Shown here one piece after another: positions 1 to 8,382 of a DNA stretch of 51,298 bases. A model generated the notes under the pieces. The model was not told the origin of the DNA. It saw nothing but the letters and a program-made list of their open reading frames with translations, and made no database searches. The DNA is from Gammaproteobacteria bacterium (GTDB lineage Bacteria > Pseudomonadota > Gammaproteobacteria > Enterobacterales > Alteromonadaceae): the NCBI GenBank assembly GCA_018222985.1, contig JAAEZG010000012.1:1-51298 (forward strand), written 5' to 3'. Each line of letters starts with the position of its first letter. Position 1 is the first letter of the stretch. The translations under genes and the position numbers were made by a program.

Positions 1-139
1 GTCCGCTACGCTATTCGTCCGCTACGCTGTTCGTCCGTTCGGCTGCGCCTCTCTGTTTGATAACGAACAGTGAACGAAGTGAGCGCACGAGTCACGCTCA
101 ACGCTCTTCGCTAATATCTAATATCTAATAGCTAATATC
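1..139. repeat. Short tandem repeats in the non-coding edge downstream of tamB
   Basis: Positions 1-16 (GTCCGCTACGCTATTC) and 17-32 (GTCCGCTACGCTGTTC) are adjacent 16-mers differing at one base, and 33-48 begins like a third, diverged copy. The array may continue beyond the window. At 112-139 there are four head-to-tail heptamers, TAATATC, TAATATC, TAATAGC and TAATATC, flanked by two CGCTCTT words (103-109 and 139-145). No ORF covers this stretch. It lies just after the tamB stop codon. It may belong to a dispersed intergenic repeat family, but that cannot be tested from one copy. Confidence 0.6.
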
Positions 140-154
140 GCTCTTGCCCTTAAT

Positions 155-3100
155 TTACTTCTCGATAGTGTAAAAGATGTCGCCACCTTGAGCCTCACCA
201 CTAGCCGTGGTCTCAATAATAAAATGCTCAGACAACAAGTAACGAATTAGGAACGTGTTGGTATTTTCAAATAATCCGACACCATATTTCACGTAAAGCT
301 TAGGCGAAAGGTACTTACCGATATAGAACGACGTGTCGTTGGGGTTCATGGTTGAATCAATTCCGAACTCATCGAAACCGAAGGTCTCTTGTAAGGATTC
401 GCCCAACATATCTGTTCCTTTGGAACCAAGTAGTATCAAAGCCTGCAGTTGCAAATTTTCGTTGCCACCGGTCGTACTTCCAGAGCCTCTACCTAAGATT
501 AAATAAGAAAGTATTTCGCTATCTGGCATGGAGGGTGTTGAGTACAGACGGAAATTAGGCTCTTGCATGGTACCACTTACTTGAGCGCCGACAGTGATAT
601 TCTCAGTCGTCATCATGTTTTCTTTGGCACGAGAAACCCGTAAATCAAGCCCAGGATTATTTATCGGCCCGCCACTATAGATAAGTGAGCCACGATCGAT
701 TTCTAATCGCTGACCATAGAGCTCATAAAAGCCCTTTTTAACCTGAATACTGCCTGCGGCTGTTAGAGCGCGGTTAGGGGCCTCATTAACACGAATATTT
801 CCGCTTAGTTGACCGTCGAAACCAAATGCCGTGACTTTGACATTGTCGCCTAATTTCACCCGAATGTTGGCAAATAGTGGATAAATACTAGTCGGCTCTG
901 CTTCAACGCGTTCACCGTCTTCATAAATTCGTACGTCGCTTGATGGTGTCGTGGCCGTACTTTTAATCTCGGGTTGATCAATGATAGCCGTTGGAATCTC
1001 GATTTCGCCGGTTATATCTATGCGTTTATTCGCAAGCTTGATATCAATATCGGGGCTGACATCAACCGTTACAGTAGGCAACTGTATTGCTCTAAATTTA
1101 TCACCTTGTATTTTTATATCTAAGGCGGGCATTAACGGCTGTATATCGCCTTTGATACTAATCCAGCCATCGCCGGATACGGCTTGCCCGTTCAACGTAA
1201 TCGTATCGTCTGAACTTGAGTTATCGAAAGCAGCAATGCGCACGTTTGAAAGGACAAGCCCGGTTTGTGCAAAACCAACTTCCTGTGCCGCTAGTTCAAC
1301 AGAACCTTCTATTTCTGGTGCCGTTTTTGTGCCGCTAATACTTATCGCGCCGACGGCTTGTGCATTCTCGTAGCGTAAGTCGGGTAATACCCATTGCAGC
1401 ACAGTGAGGTCTTGTACATCGAGTAGTATTTCACCATCAAGGTTAGCTTGGTTAAACGGGTCGTCAATGTTGATTTCCCCAAGTAAGGTACCTTTTTGAT
1501 TTTCTAGTTGTGCTATTAACGCAGCATCAACATTCTGCTGGTTCCCATTCCAATCAACTTCCCAATACTGAAACCGAGTACTCACTTCTTCATCGAGGGC
1601 AAACAAAATGGTTCGTTCACTATGTAGCCGACCTTCTGTACTGACTAACTCAAAAGTAGATGCATCATAACTAAGCTGCGCATCTAAGTTTGCCAAGCCC
1701 CAAATACGCTCAGCAACGGTTGCGTTGCGGAAGCGATTTAGCAGCGACAACGGAAGCGCGGTACCCGTTATGGTCGTCGTCTGAATGCCATTTTCGTTGG
1801 TCGTGTCAGCGCATATTTCTGCTGTTGTGCTCCGACTGTTGGCGGCGATACAAATATCAGTAGCCGAAAATGCCATAGGCGTAGCAACTGGGACGGTGAA
1901 ATTTCCAGCGCCTTTGTTTTGCCAATCTCCAAAGTCGGGGTGTTTGATATTAAGCTCGGTTAACGCAATGCTTAGACTCTGATCAAGTGCGCCCGTAAGT
2001 GCGAATTTTCCTGCCGCGCTGCCAACCACGTAACTGCCCAATTTCAGCGCGTCAAGCTGCGGCACAGCGAGCGAAACAATAAGTGGGTCGTCATTTTGCA
2101 TTGAGCCGTCAAGCTCAATAAAAGTATCATTCCAGCTTAACTGGAAGCCTGTAGCCGTAACGCGTTGCTTGCGATAGGCAATTTGCCCCCGCGCAGACAC
2201 AGGCTCGGTTGAATACGCGCTTAATTCTGGTATTGATGCCACCAGTTCAGTAATTGTTGCTTCCGTGGCAAAACCATCGGCCCAGCCTATACTGGCATTT
2301 AACTTTGCATTGACCGATTCAGACATGATCGTTAGGTCATCAATAATGACCTGATCTAAGCTGCCTGTCCCGGTGCTTGAAATAGTGAGGGCCTTATAGT
2401 GATCAAAATCTCCGACCAAATCCAATTGGTGGGTAAACTGCGATAAGTCGCCATTGGCTTGAAACGAGAGGCTATTGAGTGCTGCCGCTTTACCAACCAT
2501 GAGGGCAGGTAACTGAATATTCTCGGCAACCATTGCCACATTCAATTGCGCTTTGTCGGGCGCTGTTAAAGCATCTAGGTAATTTGTGACGGTGCCGCTC
2601 GCAACCAACATTCCTTGCTGCGGATCGTTTAAATGAGCAGACAAACGCTCAACCACAACCTGGCTTTCATCAAGGGTCAATTCTGCCATCACCGTTGTTT
2701 GTGATAAAAAGCTGTTCCAAAGACTATTCTGTGGAAATACGAGGCCGAGCAACGGAGCGATTTTAAAGTTCGTTAGATGAGCTTGTGCTAACCACTTAGG
2801 CTGGCTCAATAGGTCTCTAATTTGAACTGTAACTCGCTGTTCTTGAGTGTCGTTGTTTAATTTAAACTTCGAAGTTAACTCAAGCGCCTGGGTATTGCCG
2901 CTAATATGTGCTGTGCCAATTACTTCACCAATATCGGCTTGTGCTAATGCATTTGAAACACGCCAATTTGCATTTAGCTGCAACGGGAATAGACCAGCGG
3001 TTGTGATATTACCCTTAGCTGAAATCTCGCTTTCTTTATAAGTTAATAGCAGACGTTTAATGTTGAGTTGCCGCTCAAACCAAGTCAGTTGAAGATTCAA

Positions 3101-3577
3101 ATCGGGTAGTTGTTGTTCTTTTGTCGGTTCACCTATGGGGGCGGAAATAAGACTGACCTGGCGCGTTCTTAACTGTTCAACCTGCAACTCAATGGGGAGC
3201 GAGAGGTCAGGTAAAATTAATGGTGCATTTTGCTTTTCGGCATTAGAAGATGCTGGCAACCAGATCGTGACTTGTTCACCAACGACTTTTTCTAATATTA
3301 ATTTATCATCTAAAAGCGCTGTGGGTTGCCATGCTAACGCAATGTATTTGGCTTCTACCCGCAGGGAGTTGTTGCTAATTTTTGCGTCATTGATACGTAA
3401 TTCGGAAATTAAATTCCCGCCAATATCGCTGTAACTTAATTCATACTCGGTGAATTTCACTGCTTGATTGATTAACCAAACAGAACCGGAATTAGTGGCC
3501 ACCAAACCATATAGCAGACTTGGAATAAGCACAAACAGTAACACAATGGTCCAGGCTAGGTATTTAACAAACTTCAT
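155..3577 (-). CDS. tamB: TamB, inner-membrane-anchored periplasmic subunit of the translocation and assembly module
   Basis: TamB works with the outer-membrane barrel TamA in moving proteins, and probably lipids, to the outer membrane. The 1140-residue protein starts with a short basic stretch and one hydrophobic segment (about residues 5-28) as inner-membrane anchor. A long region of repetitive beta-rich AsmA-like sequence follows, ending in the conserved TamB/DUF490 C-terminal domain (about the last 300 residues), with motifs such as GFYELYGQRLEIDRGSL and ILGRGSG. I prefer the ATG at 3577 because it overlaps the tamA stop as ATGA, so translation is probably coupled. The frame is open 11 codons further upstream, inside tamA. 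The E. coli homologue (YtfN, 1259 residues) is somewhat longer. Pairing with tamA makes the call firm. Confidence 0.95.
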   Translation of the reverse strand: MKFVKYLAWTIVLLFVLIPSLLYGLVATNSGSVWLINQAVKFTEYELSYSDIGGNLISELRINDAKISNNSLRVEAKYIALAWQPTALLDDKLILEKVVGEQVTIWLPASSNAEKQNAPLILPDLSLPIELQVEQLRTRQVSLISAPIGEPTKEQQLPDLNLQLTWFERQLNIKRLLLTYKESEISAKGNITTAGLFPLQLNANWRVSNALAQADIGEVIGTAHISGNTQALELTSKFKLNNDTQEQRVTVQIRDLLSQPKWLAQAHLTNFKIAPLLGLVFPQNSLWNSFLSQTTVMAELTLDESQVVVERLSAHLNDPQQGMLVASGTVTNYLDALTAPDKAQLNVAMVAENIQLPALMVGKAAALNSLSFQANGDLSQFTHQLDLVGDFDHYKALTISSTGTGSLDQVIIDDLTIMSESVNAKLNASIGWADGFATEATITELVASIPELSAYSTEPVSARGQIAYRKQRVTATGFQLSWNDTFIELDGSMQNDDPLIVSLAVPQLDALKLGSYVVGSAAGKFALTGALDQSLSIALTELNIKHPDFGDWQNKGAGNFTVPVATPMAFSATDICIAANSRSTTAEICADTTNENGIQTTTITGTALPLSLLNRFRNATVAERIWGLANLDAQLSYDASTFELVSTEGRLHSERTILFALDEEVSTRFQYWEVDWNGNQQNVDAALIAQLENQKGTLLGEINIDDPFNQANLDGEILLDVQDLTVLQWVLPDLRYENAQAVGAISISGTKTAPEIEGSVELAAQEVGFAQTGLVLSNVRIAAFDNSSSDDTITLNGQAVSGDGWISIKGDIQPLMPALDIKIQGDKFRAIQLPTVTVDVSPDIDIKLANKRIDITGEIEIPTAIIDQPEIKSTATTPSSDVRIYEDGERVEAEPTSIYPLFANIRVKLGDNVKVTAFGFDGQLSGNIRVNEAPNRALTAAGSIQVKKGFYELYGQRLEIDRGSLIYSGGPINNPGLDLRVSRAKENMMTTENITVGAQVSGTMQEPNFRLYSTPSMPDSEILSYLILGRGSGSTTGGNENLQLQALILLGSKGTDMLGESLQETFGFDEFGIDSTMNPNDTSFYIGKYLSPKLYVKYGVGLFENTNTFLIRYLLSEHFIIETTASGEAQGGDIFYTIEK

Positions 3578-5364
3578 AAGTCGGGGCCTATGGTTAAATG
3601 CAGTCGCCATGGGTTACTTGGCTCATCAAGCGCCATTGCCAAATCTAAACGAACAGGGCCAATGGGCGAAATCCAACGAACACCGAAGCCAGCGCTTTGC
3701 TTCAAGCGCTCGTTCCAGTCCATCATGCTGTTACCGATATCGGTGAATAGCGCAATGCGCCAATTTGATTTGATGGCGTAGTCGATCTCAACCGAGCTAG
3801 CAGTCATATATCGTCCACCCACAACAACGCCTTCATCATTGATCGGGCCTAGTTGCTGATACGCATAGCCACGCACACTATGATCACCGCCGGCAAAGAA
3901 ACGTAGTGTGGGACCTAGCTCCTCAAAGTTATCGGCACGCAAAGCACCGACCTCTGAACGAACTAAAATACGCCAATGATCACTCAATCGATGAATCCAC
4001 TTCGCACTTATTTTCAGTGATGCGAAGGTTGTCTCTGATAATGCGCCATCGTGGCCACCTTGCAACATAATTGAAAGGCGATAGCCATCATCGGTAATAT
4101 TTCGATTCGCCGGTAAACTAGAACTTTCAATTAAGCTCCATTGCACTGAGGGAATTAAAAAACTTGAGCTCTCGGTAGGGTCGCTACCGAATGAGAAGTC
4201 TTCACGCTGATAGGCCAATTGATATGTGCGATGCCAGCGGTCGTAATGACGTAAGTCACTTACGGATGTTTTATAAAGCGTCGAACGTTGCTCTTCATAG
4301 GAGCGATCGGTAATTTCCCCATTAAAACTATAAACATCTCGTGCTGGATCATTGCCAGGAATCTGGTAGCTAACGAAGCCAGTGTTTTGAACTTCGGACA
4401 AGCGAACAACACTACTTAATTTATGCCCACGGTCATTGACCCAGCGGCGATCAAAACCCATCGTAACCCTAGCGCCGGTGTCGGTACCGTAGCCGAGACC
4501 AAACTGATAGCGGTCGCGCTTATTCGGTTCCAACCGCACATCTATAGGCACTTGATTATTGTGAGTTTGCTCCCACAGTGGCGAAACCTCGACATGGCTG
4601 AAATAGTCACTACTAGCAAGATCAACCTGTAAATCAAGTAACTTTCGAGTGCTAAATGGTTCACCACTTTGATGATCAAGAAATCGATTAAGTAGCTTAT
4701 TTGAAATAAATGCGCAGCAAAATATGGTATCACCAAACAGATAACGCTCTGCAGAGTCAAACGTGAGCGTGATATTCGCAAGTTGTTGGTCGCGTAATAC
4801 GTTGATGTGGTGCGCGGTGAATTTCGCATCATAATAACCACGTTCGGCGGCAAGGTTTCTCAATGCAGCTTTGAGCGCTTCGTAATCTTGGTGACGTAAT
4901 GGACGACCCTCGCGTAATTTATGGTTGCGTAATAATTTATCGAACTCTGCGTCGAATTGAGCTCCGCCAAGCAAAGTGATGTCTACTTGATTGTAGGTTG
5001 TTACCGGGCCCGGTTTAACCTGATATTTAACCGTCCACGTATCTTCTGTTTCAATAATTTCGTGGGAAATATCGCTGTTATAGAAACCGTAGGGTTGCAG
5101 GGCAGTTTTAATTTCTTGCTCACCTTGTTGCGCTAGATAGCGCACTCGGATAACAGACGGAACTGTTTCGTCCACAAGAGCTGCAACAGTGAGGTAATTA
5201 TAGGCATTTGTTGAGTACGGCTCAGCAAGCCCTTCAATGACGACTGCAAGTTTGGCATCGCTGGTCTGCCATGAGGACTGAGCATAGGCAGGCGGCGCAG
5301 CGAATAGTGTTACACCACTAAACGCCAGCAAAAACAGAGCAAAACTGCGGCCAACTATACTCAT
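3574..5364 (-). CDS. tamA: TamA, Omp85-family outer-membrane barrel of the translocation and assembly module
   Basis: The product is 596 residues, close to E. coli TamA (577). A signal peptide is visible, with a hydrophobic stretch after MSIVGRS ending in AYAQ. POTRA-type periplasmic repeats follow to about residue 260, then a C-terminal 16-strand barrel of the BamA/Omp85 type. The barrel region contains FFAGGDHSVRGYAYQQLGP, typical of the family, and ends in RLHLTIGPDL. The start at 5364 is chosen over an upstream in-frame ATG because AAGGAAA sits at the right distance before it and the signal peptide begins there. It forms a two-gene operon with tamB, with overlapping stop and start codons. 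Confidence 0.95.
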   Translation of the reverse strand: MSIVGRSFALFLLAFSGVTLFAAPPAYAQSSWQTSDAKLAVVIEGLAEPYSTNAYNYLTVAALVDETVPSVIRVRYLAQQGEQEIKTALQPYGFYNSDISHEIIETEDTWTVKYQVKPGPVTTYNQVDITLLGGAQFDAEFDKLLRNHKLREGRPLRHQDYEALKAALRNLAAERGYYDAKFTAHHINVLRDQQLANITLTFDSAERYLFGDTIFCCAFISNKLLNRFLDHQSGEPFSTRKLLDLQVDLASSDYFSHVEVSPLWEQTHNNQVPIDVRLEPNKRDRYQFGLGYGTDTGARVTMGFDRRWVNDRGHKLSSVVRLSEVQNTGFVSYQIPGNDPARDVYSFNGEITDRSYEEQRSTLYKTSVSDLRHYDRWHRTYQLAYQREDFSFGSDPTESSSFLIPSVQWSLIESSSLPANRNITDDGYRLSIMLQGGHDGALSETTFASLKISAKWIHRLSDHWRILVRSEVGALRADNFEELGPTLRFFAGGDHSVRGYAYQQLGPINDEGVVVGGRYMTASSVEIDYAIKSNWRIALFTDIGNSMMDWNERLKQSAGFGVRWISPIGPVRLDLAMALDEPSNPWRLHLTIGPDL

Positions 5365-5468
5365 GAATTTCCTTTCAAATAAGTACATTGAAAACAACAG
5401 TATAACACTGTGCTTTTAATAGAGTGGTGAAAAATGCCGCAGTCAGTGTGTCGAAGTGCATAAATCAC

Positions 5469-5496
5469 TTGCCACCTTTGTTGTGGCCAGTATAAT
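5469..5496 (+). promoter_or_regulatory. Sigma70-type promoter for tRNA-Trp
   Basis: TTGCCA at 5469-5474 and a perfect TATAAT at 5491-5496 are separated by 16 bases. Transcription would start near 5503, about nine bases before the mature tRNA. The promoter may also serve holD and rimI, as no terminator is visible after the tRNA. Confidence 0.7.
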
Positions 5497-5511
5497 TCAG
5501 ACCTTAATTGC

Positions 5512-5588
5512 AGGGGTGTAGTTCCAATTGGTAGAACAGCGGTCTCCAAAACCGACGGTTGGGGGTTCGAATCCCTCCACCCCTGCCA
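5512..5588 (+). tRNA. trpT: tRNA-Trp, anticodon CCA
   Basis: The 77-nt sequence folds as a cloverleaf. The acceptor stem AGGGGTG pairs with CACCCCT, the D stem GTTC pairs with GAAC, the anticodon loop is CTCCAAA (anticodon CCA), the T arm has GGGGG/CCCTC around TTCGAAT, and CCA is encoded at 5586-5588. It closely resembles E. coli tRNA-Trp but has one extra base in the D loop. The outermost anticodon-stem pair (position 27 with 43) reads as G opposite A, so that helix has four standard pairs. Confidence 0.97.
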
Positions 5589-5636
5589 CTATTCAAAATA
5601 CTTCCTTATTCGCAGCCGTTCAGATAGGCTAAGCGC

Positions 5637-5993
5637 ATGAACAAAAGCGACACATCTTTATTTAACACCAGTCAACAGCGAGCTTTAGCGGCGCTGGGCT
5701 TACCGTTATGGCAAAAACGTACGAGCGACGCTAGCCAAACCACAGCCGAAAGTTGCTACCGCCTTGGGCAGTGGTTAATCATTGTGTCGCAACCGCTAGC
5801 AGTGAGCAAGCCTCAATGGTTGTCTGATTTGGCATTGGTATTGGACACTCCACTGGCTTCGCTTGCCGAAATATCCCCACGACAAAAAGCCGACTGGCCA
5901 TCGCAACAACAATTACACGTTCACATCGACAGCACTGGAATGATTGAGGCCCAGTGTAAACGCGATTTGTGGCAGCGTATTTTGGGGCATTGA
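5637..5993 (+). CDS. holD: DNA polymerase III psi subunit (HolD)
   Basis: Psi links the clamp-loader complex to chi and SSB in the replicative polymerase. The protein is short (118 residues) and weakly conserved, as is usual for HolD. An N-terminal LAALGLPLWQKR resembles the E. coli LQQLGITQWSLR region, and the C-terminus DLWQRILGH matches the end of the family. The strongest support is position: holD lies directly before rimI in E. coli, as here. No strong ribosome-binding site precedes the ATG. Psi from this lineage may be hard to detect by simple similarity search. Confidence 0.8.
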   Translation: MNKSDTSLFNTSQQRALAALGLPLWQKRTSDASQTTAESCYRLGQWLIIVSQPLAVSKPQWLSDLALVLDTPLASLAEISPRQKADWPSQQQLHVHIDSTGMIEAQCKRDLWQRILGH

Positions 5994-6010
5994 GAACACT
6001 TGGTGCAGCC

Positions 6011-6469
6011 ATGAGTACAGCTAAAATTGTGCAGCTACCTGAATGGCATGAGCAAATTGCCATTATTGAGAACGCCGCTGCGGTCGTACCTTGGTCTCGC
6101 CATAATTTGCGCTCTTGTTTCAATGCAGGGTATCAGAATTTTGGTGCCATGACAGGTGACGGCAACATTGTTGGTTTTATTATTGTGCAGCAATATTTGC
6201 GCGACGAATGGACAATTATGGATGTGGCGGTTAACCCGAATGTCCAGCGACAGGGTATTGGTTACCTCTTGGTCGCGCAGGTGACGACGGCTGCCGACCT
6301 AGCGCAAGCCGAGATTGTGTTAGAAGTACGGGAATCTAACCAGGCCGCGCAACTGTTGTATGAACGAGCGGGATTTAAGCAAATTGGTAAACGCAAAGAA
6401 TATTACCCGAACCCCGATGGCAGCCGAGAAGCAGCCATTGTTATGAGCAGAAAACCGCAGTCGGCCTAG
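6011..6469 (+). CDS. rimI: Ribosomal protein S18-alanine N-acetyltransferase RimI
   Basis: RimI acetylates the N-terminal alanine of ribosomal protein S18 with acetyl-CoA. The 152-residue protein has the GNAT fold. Its acetyl-CoA loop is VAVNPNVQRQGIGYLLV (Q/R-x-x-G-x-G/A type), followed by EVRESNQAAQLLYERAGF and the C-terminal KEYYPNP, all characteristic of RimI (148 residues in E. coli). I chose the ATG at 6011. The frame extends upstream to 5969, but that would overlap holD by 25 nt and add residues not found in homologues. It ends with a 4-nt tail-to-tail overlap with the arsR-type gene. Confidence 0.93.
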   Translation: MSTAKIVQLPEWHEQIAIIENAAAVVPWSRHNLRSCFNAGYQNFGAMTGDGNIVGFIIVQQYLRDEWTIMDVAVNPNVQRQGIGYLLVAQVTTAADLAQAEIVLEVRESNQAAQLLYERAGFKQIGKRKEYYPNPDGSREAAIVMSRKPQSA

Positions 6470-6783
6470 TCGCAATAGGTGGGGCAAAACTTGGCACGCA
6501 ATAACTGCATAAAGCGCATGGTATCTGGGTCTTGAATTGAATAGTAAATGGTTTGCGCTTCTTTACGAAATTTCACCAAACCTTGTTCGCGCAGTACTGC
6601 CAAATGTTGTGAGAATGCTGATGCACTGAGCGGGAAAAATTGGTTGAGTTGACCAACGCTTTTTTCACCACCAGCTAAATGACACAAAATTTGTAAGCGG
6701 TGTTCATTCGCAATAGAACGCAGGAACACGGCCGCATTTTTTGCTTCTTCAGCATTTAGTTCAGCTTCCATCAGCATACTCAT
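6466..6783 (-). CDS. ArsR-family repressor of the BigR/SqrR/YgaV persulfide-sensor type
   Basis: This 105-residue protein is a single winged-helix domain, with the recognition helix region around LSASAFSQHLAVLREQGLV. It has Cys34 (in QILCHL) and Cys100 (in KFCPTYC), 66 residues apart. That is the same spacing as the cysteine pair that forms a tetrasulfide link in SqrR/BigR when reactive sulfur is present. The metal-binding ELCVC motif of arsenic sensors is absent, so sulfide or persulfide sensing is more likely than metal sensing. It lies 15 nt after the DUF2892 gene and is probably cotranscribed with it, as E. coli ygaV is with ygaP. The sulfur-sensing role is inferred from the cysteines and the neighbour. 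Confidence 0.85.
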   Translation of the reverse strand: MSMLMEAELNAEEAKNAAVFLRSIANEHRLQILCHLAGGEKSVGQLNQFFPLSASAFSQHLAVLREQGLVKFRKEAQTIYYSIQDPDTMRFMQLLRAKFCPTYCD

Positions 6784-6798
6784 AACTTTCTCTCTTTA

Positions 6799-7017
6799 TT
6801 ATTTCTGTTGCGCAAGTTCTCGTTCAGTTTTCAGTTTAAATACTTTTTTCAGAAACGAGCTAGCTGGGCAGAAACCAGTAAAAGACTGTTGGAATAAATT
6901 AGCACCAACAAATACTGTTAACCATACCCAGTTAGGATGAACCCATACGGTTAAGGCGACAGATAATAACACCATAAAGCCCGCGAAGGCAGTCAAAGCT
7001 TTTTCGACACTCATCAT
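6799..7017 (-). CDS. DUF2892 (YgaP-like) inner-membrane protein
   Basis: The small protein (72 residues) has two hydrophobic segments (about residues 10-26 and 30-45) and the DUF2892 signature ANLFQQSFTGFCPASSFLKKVF. In E. coli YgaP this unit is the membrane-anchoring C-terminus of a rhodanese; here it stands alone with no rhodanese domain fused or adjacent. The conserved Cys in GFCP is present. AAGGGG precedes the start, and a second ATG follows at once, so the start is uncertain by one codon. It is the first gene of a two-gene operon with the ArsR regulator. Its biochemical role is unknown; a link to sulfur-compound handling is inferred. Confidence 0.85.
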   Translation of the reverse strand: MMSVEKALTAFAGFMVLLSVALTVWVHPNWVWLTVFVGANLFQQSFTGFCPASSFLKKVFKLKTERELAQQK

Positions 7018-7028
7018 GAACCCCTTAC

Positions 7029-7044
7029 TTTAGAAGATGCTAAA
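7029..7044. promoter_or_regulatory. Inverted repeat, candidate operator of the DUF2892-arsR operon
   Basis: TTTAG and CTAAA form perfect 5-bp arms around a 6-bp spacer (AAGATG). The dyad is 11 bp upstream of the DUF2892 start codon, a plausible place for autorepression by the ArsR-type protein encoded second in the operon. No footprint data can be inferred; the call rests on symmetry and position. Confidence 0.4.
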
Positions 7045-7072
7045 TTATGATAGCTCTAGATTGGCTATTCGC

Positions 7073-7094
7073 AAAGTGATCTTTATCATTATTT
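7073..7094. promoter_or_regulatory. CRP/FNR-like palindrome in the divergent arsR / cdd-deo region
   Basis: AAAGTGATCTTTATCATTATTT resembles the CRP consensus, with GTGA in the left half and TCAT in the right half at the correct spacing; it has about three mismatches to TGTGA/TCACA. It is about 94 bp before the cdd start. In E. coli both cdd and deoCABD are activated by CRP. An FNR-type regulator is an alternative reader of the same site. Confidence 0.35.
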
Positions 7095-7187
7095 TAGAAT
7101 ATACCGAAATAACTCCCCCTTTTGGTGTACTTGGATTTAAGCGCCGATCGCGGTAAGCTTTACTGCCATACACAACAAACTTTTAAT

Positions 7188-7613
7188 ATGAGCGAATTCA
7201 ATTCAAATCTGCAAACGGCTAAACAGCTTGCAATCAAAGCAGCAGCGCAGGCGTACGCTCCTTATAGTCGATTTAAAGTCGGTGCTGTTCTTACCTTAAA
7301 AAACGGCGACACCATTAGTGGCTGTAATGTTGAAAATGTATCTTATGGCTTATCAAATTGTGCCGAGCGAACGGCATTATTTAGCGCGGTCGCGCAAGGT
7401 GTCGACTTAACAGAAATTGCGCAGGTAACTATCTACACGCCAAGCAACGAGGTTTATTCGCCGTGCGGAGCTTGTCGACAAGTTATGGCGGAATTTTTAA
7501 GTGCTGAAACGCCAGTAATATCTACCAGCAACGGCGGTGAGCAACACTGGACGGTAAGCTCGCTTCTGCCTCACGCATTTCATTTTGATATCGAAAATTA
7601 TCGAGCTGATTAA
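7188..7613 (+). CDS. cdd: Cytidine deaminase, homotetrameric class
   Basis: The enzyme deaminates cytidine and deoxycytidine to uridine and deoxyuridine, feeding the salvage genes that follow. At 141 residues it belongs to the short tetrameric class rather than the ~294-residue dimeric E. coli type. Zinc ligands are Cys58 (NCAERT) and Cys93/Cys96 (PCGACRQ); Glu60 is the proton shuttle. Substrate residues NVENVSYG are present. The ATG at 7188 begins the conserved domain with a short N-terminal extension; an earlier in-frame start at 7122 would add 22 unrelated residues. No strong Shine-Dalgarno sequence is visible. It is the first gene of cdd-deoCABD; deoC starts one base after its stop codon. 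Confidence 0.95.
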   Translation: MSEFNSNLQTAKQLAIKAAAQAYAPYSRFKVGAVLTLKNGDTISGCNVENVSYGLSNCAERTALFSAVAQGVDLTEIAQVTIYTPSNEVYSPCGACRQVMAEFLSAETPVISTSNGGEQHWTVSSLLPHAFHFDIENYRAD

Positions 7614-7614
7614 T

Positions 7615-8382
7615 ATGACAGAACTTGATGCAGCGAAATATGCTATTCGCTTTATGGACTTAACGTCACTGAATAATGATGACACGCCAAGTAAAATCAC
7701 CCAGCTTTGTGAGTTAGCTAAAACTCCTTACGGAAACACTGCGGCCGTGTGTGTCTTCCCAGAAATGGTGGTTTGGGCCAAACTTGAGTTAGTAAGGTTA
7801 CAGTTAGCGCACGTAAAAGTAGCGACGGTGACGAACTTCCCTGCCGGCAACGAAGATATTACGCGGGCCGCCGAAGAAACTGCACGAGCAGTTGCGGCTG
7901 GGGCCGACGAAGTGGATGTGGTTTTCCCATGGCGCGCTTTAAAGGCGGGCAACACTGCTGTTGGGCATGAATTAGTGTCTGCGTGTAAAAAAGCCTGCGG
8001 TGATCAGGCAATACTGAAAGTTATTATTGAAAGTGGTGAGCTAGCAACTCCAGAGTTGATCACGGCGGCCAGTAATATTGCTATCAGCGCCGGAGCCGAT
8101 TTCATTAAAACGTCGACCGGTAAAGTGCCCGTCAATGCAACCTTAGAAGCAGCTGAGTTGATGCTTAATTGTATCAAGCAAAGTGGGCGCGCTTGTGGAT
8201 TTAAAGCCGCAGGAGGCGTGCGCACGGCCAGTGATGCCCAAACTTACTTGGAGCTTGCTGAGTCAATCATGGGCAGCAACTGGCTGACCGCCGACAACTT
8301 CCGGTTTGGCGCGAGTAGTTTACTAAAAAATTTAACGGACACGCTTGCTGGTAAGCAAGTGCACGCACAGGATGGCTATTAA
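7615..8382 (+). CDS. deoC: Deoxyribose-phosphate aldolase
   Basis: DeoC cleaves 2-deoxyribose-5-phosphate to acetaldehyde and glyceraldehyde-3-phosphate, the last step in using nucleoside sugars as carbon source. The 255-residue TIM-barrel protein has the Schiff-base lysine in FIKTSTGK (Lys165), the second active-site stretch [10 protein letters not shown], and the EVDVVFPW strand. It matches E. coli DeoC (259 residues). The start is the ATG one base after the cdd stop. An upstream in-frame GTG-type start would lie inside cdd and is not needed. The stop overlaps the deoA start by one base (TAATG). Confidence 0.97.
   Translation: MTELDAAKYAIRFMDLTSLNNDDTPSKITQLCELAKTPYGNTAAVCVFPEMVVWAKLELVRLQLAHVKVATVTNFPAGNEDITRAAEETARAVAAGADEVDVVFPWRALKAGNTAVGHELVSACKKACGDQAILKVIIESGELATPELITAASNIAISAGADFIKTSTGKVPVNATLEAAELMLNCIKQSGRACGFKAAGGVRTASDAQTYLELAESIMGSNWLTADNFRFGASSLLKNLTDTLAGKQVHAQDGY

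Noticed and set aside
112..139. CRISPR-like array
   Set aside because: The units are directly adjacent heptamers with no spacers and no cas genes are present.
981..1373. 130-codon plus-strand ORF inside tamB
   Set aside because: It is antisense to well-supported tamB sequence, has no ribosome-binding site and resembles no protein; the other plus-strand ORFs in tamB and tamA are of the same kind.
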